Part shown: in pieces, positions 49,981 to 59,781 of the stretch
How positions within the stretch are numbered: the stretch's first letter is position 1
How the letters are laid out: every line of letters starts with the position of its first letter
DNA from: Desulfosporosinus nitroreducens
GTDB lineage: Bacteria > Bacillota > Desulfitobacteriia > Desulfitobacteriales > Desulfitobacteriaceae
Length of the DNA stretch: 64,000 nucleotides
Assembly: GCF_023897015.1 (NCBI RefSeq)
Contig: NZ_JAMHFY010000005.1
Coordinates: 1 to 64,000, forward strand
Reading direction: 5' to 3'
Notes under the pieces: model-generated
The model's input: the letters and a program-made list of their open reading frames with translations, nothing else
The model's database searches: none
What the model was told of the DNA's origin: nothing
Position numbers and translations under genes: made by a program

Positions 49981-51732
49981 TTATTGTTCTTTGAGTCTGC
50001 CCTTTTGCACGCCAGCCAAAAACTGAGCTATCATCACATTATTACTGCTGGCCTGTGCCTCTAATCCTTGGGCAAAAGGACCGGGTCCCCGCGAAACAAC
50101 CATCGTCACCTCTGAGCCCTGCTGAACACTTTCTCCAGGGCTAGGGATTGTGCTTATCACCACATCTTCTGGAGAGGTATAAGAAACCTCGGTCTCAATC
50201 TTCAGAACCAGCTTATTTTGATCAACGAGGATCGTCTTCGCCTCAGAAGATAACTTCCCTATCACACTTGGCATATTGATCGTCGACCATTGTGGTCCAG
50301 TACTTACTGTTAAAGTAATATTTCCATCTTTAGGCCAAGAAGATTTTGGCATTGGATCTTGACCAATAACAGCATCTTTAGCTGCATCATCAGGCATAGG
50401 CACCAAGGTTATCTCTCCGGTAAATCCAGCATTCTTGATTAGATTTATGGCATTTTCCTTCGACATCTGTCCAATTATAACATTTGGAAATTCTACCAAC
50501 TCGATCCCTTTGCTTACTACAACTTTAACTGTTCGCCCGACTTTCACCGAGTTATCTGCTTTAGGGTCCTGTCTGATAATAAGATCCTTATTAACTTCGT
50601 CACTAAACTCTTGAGTTACCTCTGGATCAAGACTTAGTTCAGCATCCTTTAAAAAATCCTCTGCTACAGGCACCGTTTTACCCGTTAAATCCGGGACCTT
50701 TGTTGATCCTACCGACATATAGTTCCAAATTCCTCCCACCAGTAAGGTGAGGAGAAGTACAAGCCCTCCAACAATCAAGAGGCTGCGCCTCTTATTTACA
50801 GACTTAATCGGGACAGAGTCTATGACTTCAATCGGGTTCAGAGCCTTACCCATTCCTTTGTGAGTCTGAGTTGCCTCCGGATCAATTGCTTGCGGAAGGC
50901 CAAACCACGCAATTGGTTCCCCAGCTTGAATATGGTTCAAATCCTCAAGCAACTCTTTAGCAGACACATATCTTTGTTCGGGCGACTTTGCGATCGCTCG
51001 CATAATGACCCCTTCTAATTCTTTGGCAATCCGAGGATTAAGCTTACTCGGCGGAACAGGCTCTTGCTGTAAATGTTTAAGGGCAATAGCAATCGGAGTT
51101 TCACCATCATACGGAACTTTACCCGTGAGTAATTCATACAGAACGATCCCCAAGGAATAGATGTCTGATTGCTCATTACTTTGTATCCCCTTGGCTTGCT
51201 CGGGGGATAAATAATGAACTGAACCGACAATGTCTCCAGTATGAGTCACGGTCGCTGAAGATACAGCCCGCGCAATACCGAAATCTGTAACTTTAGCGTG
51301 CCCGTCTGCAGTAACTAATATGTTGTGAGGTTTAATATCCCTATGAATAATATGGTTCTCGTGGGCATTTCGGATAGCTCCTGTGATTTGTCGGGCAAGA
51401 TTAATGGACTGTTCTGTGGAAAGTGGGGCGTACTCACGAATAATTTCCTTGAGATTGCGACCTTCCACATATTCCATAACGATGTATTCTGTATCTCCAT
51501 CTTTACCTACATCATAAATTGAAACGATGTTGGGGTGAGACAAGCTAGCTGCGGACTGAGCTTCCCTCCGAAAACGACGAATAAAGTCTTCATCTGTGAC
51601 AAACTGCTCCCGGAGCACCTTTATGGTCACGACACGGTTAAGTAAAAGATCCTTAGCCTTGTATACAATCGCCATACCTCCAGCACCAATTCTGTCCAGA
51701 ACCTCATATCGTCCCCCGAAGATTTTACTCAC
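49981..51732 (-). CDS. prkC: PASTA-domain Ser/Thr protein kinase PrkC, GTG start
   Basis: This transmembrane kinase senses muropeptides or lipid II and controls growth, cell-wall synthesis and spore germination. The 583-residue protein has a kinase domain (GAGGMA at 16-21, Lys38, HRD at 130-132, DFG at 150-152), one transmembrane helix (about 317-337) and three extracellular PASTA repeats (about 343-550). The C-terminal tail of some 30 residues is non-repetitive. It starts with GTG overlapping the pbpA stop (GTGA). Confidence 0.96.
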   Translation of the reverse strand: MSKIFGGRYEVLDRIGAGGMAIVYKAKDLLLNRVVTIKVLREQFVTDEDFIRRFRREAQSAASLSHPNIVSIYDVGKDGDTEYIVMEYVEGRNLKEIIREYAPLSTEQSINLARQITGAIRNAHENHIIHRDIKPHNILVTADGHAKVTDFGIARAVSSATVTHTGDIVGSVHYLSPEQAKGIQSNEQSDIYSLGIVLYELLTGKVPYDGETPIAIALKHLQQEPVPPSKLNPRIAKELEGVIMRAIAKSPEQRYVSAKELLEDLNHIQAGEPIAWFGLPQAIDPEATQTHKGMGKALNPIEVIDSVPIKSVNKRRSLLIVGGLVLLLTLLVGGIWNYMSVGSTKVPDLTGKTVPVAEDFLKDAELSLDPEVTQEFSDEVNKDLIIRQDPKADNSVKVGRTVKVVVSKGIELVEFPNVIIGQMSKENAINLIKNAGFTGEITLVPMPDDAAKDAVIGQDPMPKSSWPKDGNITLTVSTGPQWSTINMPSVIGKLSSEAKTILVDQNKLVLKIETEVSYTSPEDVVISTIPSPGESVQQGSEVTMVVSRGPGPFAQGLEAQASSNNVMIAQFLAGVQKGRLKEQ

Positions 51733-53168
51733 TTTTTGTCACCTACTTTCTGGTTCAGTGCTTCTTGAATAATCTGTCGTGCAATCGGGGCAGCATTCCC
51801 GCCTCCGGTTCCACCATTTTCTACGATTACGGCAACTGCAATCTGCGGTTCTTCTGCAGGTGCAAAGGCAATATACCAAGCATGCGTCGGAACATTTCCT
51901 CCAGGCTCTGCAGAACCCGTTTTACCCGCGACCTGAACATTGGGCAAAGCCCCTGGCGCAGCCGTCCCTTCAGTTACTGCGGTGACCATGGCGCTGGTAA
52001 TCTTATCTGCTTCCTCTTTGGAAAGTGCGGTTAGCCAAGGCTGAGGCTTCTGTTGAAACAGGATATCTTGAGAAGGGTCAAGAACTCTTTCTACCAAATG
52101 AGGAGTCATAATAACTCCATGGTTTGCAATTCCGGCTGTCATTAATGCCATATGAAAAGGGGATACTAGAACCTCCCCTTGTCCAAATGTACTGGCAGCC
52201 AGCAGGTTTGTATTCAACGACGAAGGATTTTTAGCCTCCTGCGTAATTGAACTCCTCGGTAAACTAAGTTCAAAAGGAATTTTTTGCCCAAATCCAAAGC
52301 CTTTAACAACCGAAAGAAAAGTCTGATCTCCCGCCTGAACCCCAAACGTCGCAAAATACGTATTGCAGGATTCGGCCAAAGCCATATTATAATTAACCCA
52401 GCCATGCGCTTTATCGTTTTGTTCTCGAATGACTTGTCCGTTAATAATGGTTGATCCCTGACACTGATACAAATCCGTCGTATTTATTCCACTTCGAAAT
52501 AAGGCTGCCGAGGTCACTACTTTCATAGTAGATCCTGGCGGAAAGAGGGAAAAATAACGGTGCTCCAGCGGCCTTTGCTTCTCAGCCAAAGGCCTTTTTT
52601 CTTCCTGACTAATGATCTCATTCCAATGTTGATCGAGGTTTGTGGGATTAAAACTGGGTTGGCTAACCATGGCCAGTACTTCCCCTGTTCGAGGATCCAG
52701 AGCCACTGCTGCCCCCATTTTCCCTTTAAGCGCATCATAAGCTATACTCTGTAAACGTGAATCCAAGGTAAGCACCACATCGTCTCCTTGACGCGGCAGT
52801 GCAAAGAGTTGCTGAACTGCTTGGGTGGGGGTAGCATTCTTGATTCCTAACAACCAATCTGCCAAGTTTGCTTCCAGACCGGAAGCCCCCAGTTTCACAG
52901 AAGAATAACCCAAGGCAGGTTCAAACATTTCCCCTTTGGGATAAACTCGAACCTTTTTCCCGTTGAGAATTTGAGTTTGAGCTATTATTTCGCCGTTACG
53001 ATCAAAAATTCCTCCCCGAGTCACTCGGCTTTCCATCAGAATCAACCTGCGATTTGCGGGATTTTGGAGCAACGTATCCGCCCGAACAACCTGCCAATAT
53101 ACCAAACCAAGACTTAGAATAAAAAAACTAAAGGCCATGCCTAATGCTACTTGACGTACCCCTCGCAT
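51729..53168 (-). CDS. pbpA: Class B penicillin-binding protein (PbpA/FtsI-like transpeptidase)
   Basis: This D,D-transpeptidase cross-links peptidoglycan. The 479-residue protein has one N-terminal membrane helix (about 6-28) and the transpeptidase motifs: Ser213 in PGSTMK, Ser267-Cys-Asn in AESCN and Lys416-Thr-Gly in AGKTGSAEP. It is short and lacks PASTA domains, like mycobacterial PbpA. It overlaps rodA by 1 bp and prkC by 4 bp, and may be a substrate-pathway partner of both; that is inference. Confidence 0.93.
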   Translation of the reverse strand: MRGVRQVALGMAFSFFILSLGLVYWQVVRADTLLQNPANRRLILMESRVTRGGIFDRNGEIIAQTQILNGKKVRVYPKGEMFEPALGYSSVKLGASGLEANLADWLLGIKNATPTQAVQQLFALPRQGDDVVLTLDSRLQSIAYDALKGKMGAAVALDPRTGEVLAMVSQPSFNPTNLDQHWNEIISQEEKRPLAEKQRPLEHRYFSLFPPGSTMKVVTSAALFRSGINTTDLYQCQGSTIINGQVIREQNDKAHGWVNYNMALAESCNTYFATFGVQAGDQTFLSVVKGFGFGQKIPFELSLPRSSITQEAKNPSSLNTNLLAASTFGQGEVLVSPFHMALMTAGIANHGVIMTPHLVERVLDPSQDILFQQKPQPWLTALSKEEADKITSAMVTAVTEGTAAPGALPNVQVAGKTGSAEPGGNVPTHAWYIAFAPAEEPQIAVAVIVENGGTGGGNAAPIARQIIQEALNQKVGDKK

Positions 53169-54451
53169 TATGTTGCATACTCCCTTCCCCGATTCTTGGT
53201 GGTGTGGGAACTTACCGCGGTGGCGTTAGAAATATTCAATAAAACCCCCAGTAGGATAAAATGAACAATAAGGGAACTGCCGCCATAACTCACCCAAGGA
53301 AGAGGAATTCCTGTCAAGGGCAACAGCTTTGTGACCCCAGCGAGAATAATCAAAGTTTCGGTACCAAGGAGAATGCCAATCCCTGCGGCCAAGATTTGCC
53401 CAAAGCGATCCTTAGCCCTGATACTTATCGCAAAAGCTCTCATAACAACAATCAAGAAGAGTACCAATACAGCCATAGCGCCAGCAAATCCCAATTCTTC
53501 AGCAATAACAGAAAAGATAAAATCACTTATGGCCACTGGCACGGTCGATGCCCCAATGCCATTGCCTAACCCCGTGCCCAGAATTTTCCCACCCCCAATT
53601 GCAAAAAGCGATTGGGCAATTTGATATCCCATCCCGGTAGGATCTTGCCAAGGATTCAACCACACAGACACTCTAACCCGAACATGTCTAAAGAGCATAT
53701 ATCCGACAGTTCCGGTTAACAAAAAAACCGGCATCGATATCCCTAAATATAAAGTCCGCTCTGTAACAACATAAAGCATAAGTACAAAAAGCATATAAAA
53801 CACCAAGGCCGTTCCTAAGCTTTTCTGTGCGGCCAAAATGCCCAGTACAAAAGCCACCATAATCATAAACGGTCTCAATGTCCGCCAATCGGGCAAGGAG
53901 AATCTTCCCCATTGTACCGTCCCAACTCGCAACAACTCTTCATTTTCTTCCAAATAAGTTGCCATAAATAAGAGCAAGGCCAACTTAACAAACTCCTCAG
54001 GTTGGAGTCCGATTCCCCCGATCCTAAATGAGCTTGTTGCTCCGCCTTCCTCAGAACCAAACAGAAGAGTAACCAGCAACAACCCTACCGCTAAGAGTCC
54101 CCATATGTATCTAAACCTGCCAAAATAACGATAATCTCTGATCGACCATAAAACCGCATAGAACAACAACTGCCCAATATTCGCCCACCAAAACTGGTGC
54201 AAGGCCACATCGGGATTAATTCTCACCACAAATACAAGTCCTAACGCCATAATGGCCTGAACTACAGGCAGAATGTAGGGGTCTCCTTGATAATTGAAGA
54301 GATGTTCCATTAAGCTTCCCATAAGGACAATGACTGTAAAAATTAATGCTTGCCAAAGAAGCCTGCTCATTTCCGTGTCCAATTTCAGCAGGCCAAGTCC
54401 TATCCACATCATCCCTAAAATTAAAATACGCAAGGTTAAACGCCGAATCAT
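53168..54451 (-). CDS. SEDS peptidoglycan glycosyltransferase (RodA/FtsW family)
   Basis: This 427-residue polytopic protein polymerises lipid II and works with a class B PBP. It has about ten hydrophobic segments and the SEDS blocks GGIGLQPEEFVKLALLLFMA, KSLGTALVFYML and GNGIGASTVPVAISDFIFSVIAEELGF, ending in TGIPLPWVSYGGSSL. The adjoining pbpA is the likely partner. RodA versus FtsW cannot be settled from the sequence; the arrangement matches mycobacterial rodA. Confidence 0.93.
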   Translation of the reverse strand: MIRRLTLRILILGMMWIGLGLLKLDTEMSRLLWQALIFTVIVLMGSLMEHLFNYQGDPYILPVVQAIMALGLVFVVRINPDVALHQFWWANIGQLLFYAVLWSIRDYRYFGRFRYIWGLLAVGLLLVTLLFGSEEGGATSSFRIGGIGLQPEEFVKLALLLFMATYLEENEELLRVGTVQWGRFSLPDWRTLRPFMIMVAFVLGILAAQKSLGTALVFYMLFVLMLYVVTERTLYLGISMPVFLLTGTVGYMLFRHVRVRVSVWLNPWQDPTGMGYQIAQSLFAIGGGKILGTGLGNGIGASTVPVAISDFIFSVIAEELGFAGAMAVLVLFLIVVMRAFAISIRAKDRFGQILAAGIGILLGTETLIILAGVTKLLPLTGIPLPWVSYGGSSLIVHFILLGVLLNISNATAVSSHTTKNRGREYAT

Positions 54452-54455
54452 AGGC

Positions 54456-55175
54456 TTACTCCCAAATACAGCACAAGGCTGTGAAATTATCCGGGGCTCC
54501 CCGTTCCAGGGTAAGCTGTCTTAATTTCTCCAACCGTTCTTCCCAAGGGCTTGGTTCGAGGAATTCTTCTGTAAGTTCCTGATCGCTAATCATATTGGAG
54601 AAACCATCGGTACATAAGAGGAAAACATCCTCAGCTTGCAAAACAATGCTCCTGCAATCCACTTCAATTGCAGAGTCTGCTCCAATTGCGCGCATCAAAA
54701 CATTCCTTTGAGGGTGTTTTTTCGCATCGTCCAACGAGATCTGTCCCAATCTCACAAGTTCACCGACTAGAGAATGGTCCATAGTCAAAGGTGTTAACGT
54801 CTCATTGCGCCAAAGATAAGCTCGACTGTCTCCAACATGAGCGATAACGACTTTATCGTTGCGAATCAGCAGCACCGTTAATGTTGTCCCCATACCCGCA
54901 TTTTCCGGGTCTGTTGTTGAGGATTCATGCACAACTTTATTGGCTTGAACAAAGGCTTCTGTTAACCCGTTTTCCAAGGCCTGGTCTTCAAGCCCGGCAA
55001 GACGGGGAACCCATATCTCTAATTCGTGCAAAGCCACGGAAGACGCCACTTCACCAGCTCGGTGTCCGCCCATCCCATCGGCCACGGCATAAAGGCCTTC
55101 ATCTGATAACACTAAAAAAGAATCCTCATTGTTTTTACGAATACACCCTTTTTCACTAAAGCTTAGAACTCTCAT
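54456..55175 (-). CDS. stp: PP2C-type Ser/Thr protein phosphatase (Stp/PrpC)
   Basis: This metal-dependent phosphatase reverses PrkC phosphorylation. The 239-residue protein has NEDSFLVL, VADGMGGHRAGE, GMGTTLTVLL, AHVGDSRAYL and GAPDNFTAL, carrying the metal-binding aspartates. The ATG at 55173-55175 (MRVLSFSEKG) follows GAGGTGG closely and lies 20 bp inside fhaB; a start 12 codons earlier is less likely. Confidence 0.95.
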   Translation of the reverse strand: MRVLSFSEKGCIRKNNEDSFLVLSDEGLYAVADGMGGHRAGEVASSVALHELEIWVPRLAGLEDQALENGLTEAFVQANKVVHESSTTDPENAGMGTTLTVLLIRNDKVVIAHVGDSRAYLWRNETLTPLTMDHSLVGELVRLGQISLDDAKKHPQRNVLMRAIGADSAIEVDCRSIVLQAEDVFLLCTDGFSNMISDQELTEEFLEPSPWEERLEKLRQLTLERGAPDNFTALCCIWE

Positions 55176-55605
55176 TTTGCCACCTCGAGTATTGGAAGGT
55201 AATGCTTCCAATTTTCACATAATCTCCAGCTACCATTTGAACTGGAGAATGGATTTGCTCTCCATTAACCCATGTTCCATTCGTACTTCCTAAGTCTTCC
55301 AAAACAGTTTGTCCTTTTTGCAACCGAAAAACAGCATGATCAATGGATGCAAAATGATCGGGCAAAACAATATCATTGTGCTTGCCGCGTCCCAAACGCA
55401 ACCCTTTCCCATCCACTTTAAAAACACGTCCTCTGGAGAGCGTTTCTCCTCCAGTGAGAACCTCTAAACGTCCGTATTCATTCATCGAACGTTGAAAAAC
55501 TCCCTTCAGTTGGAGATCGGCTAAAAGGGCTGTAAAAATACGGAATATAAAAAGATAGATAAGGGCGACAAAAGCAAGTCGTCCTATGACTAACACAAAT
55601 TGCAT
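55156..55605 (-). CDS. fhaB: Membrane-anchored FHA-domain protein (FhaB-like)
   Basis: This 149-residue protein has one N-terminal membrane helix (about 5-30) and a C-terminal FHA domain that binds phosphothreonine: LRLGRGKHNDIVL, SIDHAVF and LEDLGSTNGTWVNGEQI. Size and layout match mycobacterial FhaB/FipA, a reader of kinase signals at the cell-wall machinery. It lies between fhaA and the phosphatase gene. Confidence 0.9.
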   Translation of the reverse strand: MQFVLVIGRLAFVALIYLFIFRIFTALLADLQLKGVFQRSMNEYGRLEVLTGGETLSRGRVFKVDGKGLRLGRGKHNDIVLPDHFASIDHAVFRLQKGQTVLEDLGSTNGTWVNGEQIHSPVQMVAGDYVKIGSITFQYSRWQNESSKL

Positions 55606-55656
55606 ACAATCCTCCCAATCGAATAGAGGTTGAACCCTACAAATACTCCAATATCA

Positions 55657-56472
55657 TCACGGCAGAGGGGATCTTTGTATGACCAGTACACTTTGTCCAA
55701 TAGATATTCGATCTCCTGGGGCAGTTGTATGATGAGTAATTCTTTGTCCGTTAACATAGGTTCCATTTGTGCTTCCTAAATCATCAAGCCACCAGCCGTT
55801 CTCTCCCCCCGGAGCAATTTTTAGATGTCTTCGGGAAACTTCAGGGTCAAGCAGTACTAAGTTGCACTGTCCATGACGCCCAATGATCACTTCTTCATCC
55901 CTCAAGGAAAACGTCCGGCCGATATCCGGTCCTTCTATGATTTCGAGAAAGTAATCCAAATTCCTTCCGATCACACCCTCGACTGGTAAGTTTGTCTTGA
56001 CACCTTCTCTAAAGATAGTTGTACTTTCCCGCCAATTCGATTGATTAGGTCGAACTTCGTTGGCAAGCTCAATATCTTTTTCTTCATCTCCCCAGTCTAC
56101 GACAATAGAATCGTCAAAATCCACTTCGATAATCATTTGCCGAGGATTAACAGTCTCATCTGAATGCAATTCTATCGCTGGTTTGGTCAAAAATGTATAC
56201 CCATTCCGCTCGGCTTCTGCAAATAGATATTTAGATAACTCAATGAGAAAAGCATCTCCAAAACTCGCTATTGGCCCCCAATCACTGGAATGGAGATAAA
56301 CCCGATAAATATTAGGCACGTATACTTGAGAGATGCTAACCTGCTTATTTCTAAGCATAGACTTCACAAGTTCTTTGGCTATTTCCACCGGTTGAAGGCG
56401 GGATGCACTTTTCTTAAAAGCTTCTGTAAAAAGAAATTCGGCCATCCCTTCAAATCGGGCCAATAGGCTCAT
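55657..56472 (-). CDS. fhaA: DUF3662 and FHA-domain protein (FhaA-like)
   Basis: This 271-residue protein has an N-terminal DUF3662 domain (about 1-125, SLLARFEGMAEFLFTEAFKKS) and a C-terminal FHA domain with IIGRHGQCNLVLLDPEVSRRH and LDDLGSTNGTYVNGQRI. The architecture equals mycobacterial FhaA, which binds phosphorylated MviN and affects peptidoglycan synthesis. The linker is shorter than in Actinobacteria. Its ATG overlaps the rlmN stop (ATGA). Confidence 0.9.
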   Translation of the reverse strand: MSLLARFEGMAEFLFTEAFKKSASRLQPVEIAKELVKSMLRNKQVSISQVYVPNIYRVYLHSSDWGPIASFGDAFLIELSKYLFAEAERNGYTFLTKPAIELHSDETVNPRQMIIEVDFDDSIVVDWGDEEKDIELANEVRPNQSNWRESTTIFREGVKTNLPVEGVIGRNLDYFLEIIEGPDIGRTFSLRDEEVIIGRHGQCNLVLLDPEVSRRHLKIAPGGENGWWLDDLGSTNGTYVNGQRITHHTTAPGDRISIGQSVLVIQRSPLP

Positions 56473-57533
56473 TTTAACTCACCCTCCCACTGTCGGCGAA
56501 GTTGCCCGCAAGCTGCATCGATATCTGTTCCCCGTTCTTCACGTGAAGAAACAGAAATTCCAGCATCCTCTAAGACCTGGGCAAACTTCTTCATTTTCTC
56601 CTGATCGGGACGCTCCATCCCTGTTCCGGCCACCGGATTGACTGGAATCAGATTGACATGTCCCAACTGTCCCTTTAACAATCGGGCAAGGGCTTCAGCC
56701 TCTTCCCGCCTCGCATTCTCAGCGGTCAAGGCAACCTCAAAGGTGATCCGCCGATGCGTAATCTGAGTATACTCCTGGCACGCTCTCATCAGCTGGTCAA
56801 GAGGATATCGGCGATTCATAGGAATTAAACTGTTTCTTATCTCATCCCTTGCTGCATGAAGGGATACCGCTAGGCCCACTTGGGGATTATCCTCAGCCAA
56901 CTGGATAATTTTAGGCACGACTCCTGACGTTGAAATGGTCATCCTCCTCATACCAATATTTAACCCCTGAGCGTCATTTAAAAGTTGGATCGATTTAAGA
57001 ACCGAATCATAATTAAGTAAGGGCTCCCCCATACCCATAAAAACTATGTTGGTCACTTGAAAATCCGGATCTTCCTGCCGGACATAATAAGTAATATCTA
57101 ATACTTGGCCTACAATTTCAGCAACGCTTAAGTTTCTCCGGAATCCTTCTAACCCCGTGGCACAAAACGCGCACCCCACTGGGCATCCAACTTGAGTAGA
57201 GACACAAACAGTATGCCTATCGCGCGATTTCGTCCGCGCATAATCCATCAGCACACACTCGATCGTCTCTCCATCTTCAAGACAAAACAAGTACTTCCGA
57301 GTGCCATCGTTTGAGCGTTGCTCACGCACCTTCTTTAAGGCATAGAGATGCAAGCGGGTGCTTAAGGTTTGTCGGTCACTTTTACCGATGTTTTTCATAT
57401 CATCCCAGGACCGCACTGCTTTCTGTTGCACCCATTGGAACAATTGGATCGCCCGAAATCGTTTTAAACCTATCGTCTGACAGATCTCGATCAATTCGTC
57501 TTCAGAACAACCGCGCAACTCAACATTTTCCAT
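56469..57533 (-). CDS. rlmN: Dual-specificity 23S rRNA/tRNA adenine C2-methyltransferase RlmN
   Basis: This radical-SAM enzyme methylates A2503 of 23S rRNA and A37 of some tRNAs. The 354-residue protein has the cluster motif Cys117, Cys121 and Cys124 (CPVGCAFC), GMGEPLLNYD, and the catalytic cysteine near the C-terminus (DIDAACGQL). Position between rsmB and the phosphatase/FHA genes follows B. subtilis order. Confidence 0.96.
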   Translation of the reverse strand: MENVELRGCSEDELIEICQTIGLKRFRAIQLFQWVQQKAVRSWDDMKNIGKSDRQTLSTRLHLYALKKVREQRSNDGTRKYLFCLEDGETIECVLMDYARTKSRDRHTVCVSTQVGCPVGCAFCATGLEGFRRNLSVAEIVGQVLDITYYVRQEDPDFQVTNIVFMGMGEPLLNYDSVLKSIQLLNDAQGLNIGMRRMTISTSGVVPKIIQLAEDNPQVGLAVSLHAARDEIRNSLIPMNRRYPLDQLMRACQEYTQITHRRITFEVALTAENARREEAEALARLLKGQLGHVNLIPVNPVAGTGMERPDQEKMKKFAQVLEDAGISVSSREERGTDIDAACGQLRRQWEGELK

Positions 57534-57601
57534 AATAGTTATTATTCACCCAATTCATTCCAGTTAAACTTCCCTGTAAAGAAAACTTGGCTAAAGATAG
57601 G

Positions 57602-58966
57602 CTATACTCTCTGCGCAGAACGCCGAAATTTTGCTAAAAAGAATCCGTCCATCCCATGCCGATGTGGCAAAATTTGCAACATCCCTTTGCCAGCTTGTTT
57701 AATATCTCGCGAATCCTTGAGCGTGTAGGGTAAAGTATCCACTAGGTCAACCGGTTCAAACTCGGGATGTGCCGAACGAAACTTCTTGACCAGTTCGAAG
57801 TTCTCTTCTGGTTCCGTCGTACAAGTCGAGTAAACCAGAATCCCTCCTTCTTTAACACAAGATGCAGCCCTCTCTAAGATAGCGAATTGTAAAGAAGGCA
57901 ATTCCATAAGCCCTTGTTCTTCTTTCTGCCAACGCAGATCAGCCCTGCGCCGAAGAACTCCCAGACCAGAGCAGGGAACATCAACTAACACTCGATCTTG
58001 CGACCCCAGCCTTATTCCGGGTAAATCTCGGGCATCTCCCAGCTGAGGATGAATAATCGTAATACCTAATTTTTGGGCCAACTGCTCAATGAGTTCAAGT
58101 TTATGATCATGGATATCAAAGGCTAAGATTTCACCTTCATTTTGCATCAACTGAGCAAGATGCGTGGATTTCCCGCCCGGAGCACTGCAGGCATCTAATA
58201 CAAATTGTCCCGGTTTTGGATCTAGCACATGAGCTACAAGTTGTGAACTTTCATCTTGAACCGTAAAAAGCCCCTCTTGAAAGCTTCCAAGTTGACCTAA
58301 TGCACCAAAATCTTGAATCTTCAAACTTTCAGGCACCCGTTCTCCTAATTCTACTGCGATTCCTTCTTCAGAAAGACGTTTGCTTAGACCTTCTCTTGAG
58401 ATCTTTAAGGTGTTTGTTCGAATCCATGTTTGGGCTGGCTCATTATTAGCTTTGCACAAGGCTTCCGTTTCCTCAATACCCCAGCGTTTTAGCCAACGTT
58501 GAATCATCCATTCGGGGTGTGAATAACGTACAGAGAGATAGCGAACCGGTTCGCGTTTTGAATCGGGCCAGGGAATATCCCATCCCTTTTCCATAACCTT
58601 TCGCAAGACGACATTCACCAGCCCCGTAAATTTGGGGAATTCTTTAGCTAATTCCACACTTTCATTGATCGCTGCTGCGGGAGGCACTTTATCAACATAA
58701 AGCACTTGAAAAGCGCCGATCCGCAAAATTGCCCGAACCTCATGAGGAAGTGAGGACATGGGTTTGCTCAAATGCCTTCTCAACGCATAATCTAAGGTCA
58801 AACGGTTTTTAAGTGTACCGTTTACCAACAGGGTTACAAATTGTCGATCTCTAGAATCCGTCAACCTGGGAATATTTTTCTGTAAGAGAAGATTAGCATA
58901 GGCACCTTCTACTTCGACACGTGTCAGCATATGAACTGCCATTCCTCGGGCTGTCTCTTTAATCAT
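57602..58966 (-). CDS. rsmB: 16S rRNA (cytosine967-C5)-methyltransferase
   Basis: This SAM-dependent enzyme methylates C967 of 16S rRNA. The 454-residue protein has an N-terminal NusB-like domain (about 1-140) and a C-terminal methyltransferase with LDACSAPGGKSTHLAQ, DVPCSGLGVLRRR and the catalytic STCTTEPEEN. Its ATG overlaps the end of the upstream peptidase gene by 8 bp. Confidence 0.95.
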   Translation of the reverse strand: MIKETARGMAVHMLTRVEVEGAYANLLLQKNIPRLTDSRDRQFVTLLVNGTLKNRLTLDYALRRHLSKPMSSLPHEVRAILRIGAFQVLYVDKVPPAAAINESVELAKEFPKFTGLVNVVLRKVMEKGWDIPWPDSKREPVRYLSVRYSHPEWMIQRWLKRWGIEETEALCKANNEPAQTWIRTNTLKISREGLSKRLSEEGIAVELGERVPESLKIQDFGALGQLGSFQEGLFTVQDESSQLVAHVLDPKPGQFVLDACSAPGGKSTHLAQLMQNEGEILAFDIHDHKLELIEQLAQKLGITIIHPQLGDARDLPGIRLGSQDRVLVDVPCSGLGVLRRRADLRWQKEEQGLMELPSLQFAILERAASCVKEGGILVYSTCTTEPEENFELVKKFRSAHPEFEPVDLVDTLPYTLKDSRDIKQAGKGMLQILPHRHGMDGFFLAKFRRSAQRV

Positions 58967-59645
58967 CGCTTCTACCTCGAGCTATCAAGATAAAACGTAC
59001 TAATTGTAAGATTGCAGCCAACGCAGCAGCCACATAGGTTAAAGCCGCTGCATTTAATACAGAACGTGCACCGCGAACCTCATCACTCCCTATCATGCGG
59101 CCCTCCTGAAGCAGAGATAAAGCTCTGCTGCTGGCATTATATTCTACAGGAAGAGTAATTACCTGAAAGAGTACCGCAAAGGCAAAAGCAAAAATACCCA
59201 GTTCAAGAAGCCAGCCATAGGTCGGTATAAAAAGACCCACCATAATTAAAATCGGACCCGCTCCGCTGCCAATGTTGGCGACAGGTACAAAGGATGATCT
59301 GAGTTGCATTGGAAAATAACCGGCAGCATGCTGCAACGCATGTCCCGTTTCATGAGCAGCTACTGCTATCGACGAAAGTGAACTGCCCTGATAAACATCC
59401 TCACTAAGCCTAATTATCCTGGTTCGCGGATCATAATGATCGGAAAGCCGTCCTCCAATCGGTTCTACACGCACATCGTAAAGACCATTACTATTTAAGA
59501 TCCCCCGAGCCACTTGGGCTCCCGTAAGCCCCGACTGTGCACGGACTTTAGAGTAACGTTTATATGATGAGGAAATTTTAAATTGTGCATACAAGGAGAG
59601 TAATATCGCAGGAATTAAAAGAACCATAGTGGAATCAAAATACAT
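58959..59645 (-). CDS. Zinc-dependent membrane metallopeptidase (YugP family)
   Basis: This 228-residue membrane protein belongs to the YugP/DUF zinc peptidase family. It has an N-terminal helix, the catalytic HETGHALQHAAGY motif near residue 97, and two or three C-terminal helices. Its substrate is unknown. It sits between fmt and rsmB, an arrangement found in many Clostridia. AGGAGG precedes the ATG. Confidence 0.88.
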   Translation of the reverse strand: MYFDSTMVLLIPAILLSLYAQFKISSSYKRYSKVRAQSGLTGAQVARGILNSNGLYDVRVEPIGGRLSDHYDPRTRIIRLSEDVYQGSSLSSIAVAAHETGHALQHAAGYFPMQLRSSFVPVANIGSGAGPILIMVGLFIPTYGWLLELGIFAFAFAVLFQVITLPVEYNASSRALSLLQEGRMIGSDEVRGARSVLNAAALTYVAAALAAILQLVRFILIARGRSDD

Positions 59646-59781
59646 AAGCTAACCTCCTTTTCACAATTTGACTTAGCAATTATCCGATTTTTAAAAAAAA
59701 TCCCGTTTTTATAAGTGGGCTGGGTTCACATAAGCTTCAGGAGTAGCAAAGTCCTCCTTCGACGCGAAGTGTCCAAATCTT
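59646..59781. other. Gap between fmt and the YugP-type peptidase gene
   Basis: This 136-bp stretch holds the peptidase ribosome-binding site and a T-rich run (59692-59714) that on the minus strand could end a weak terminator. I see no gene. Confidence 0.35.
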
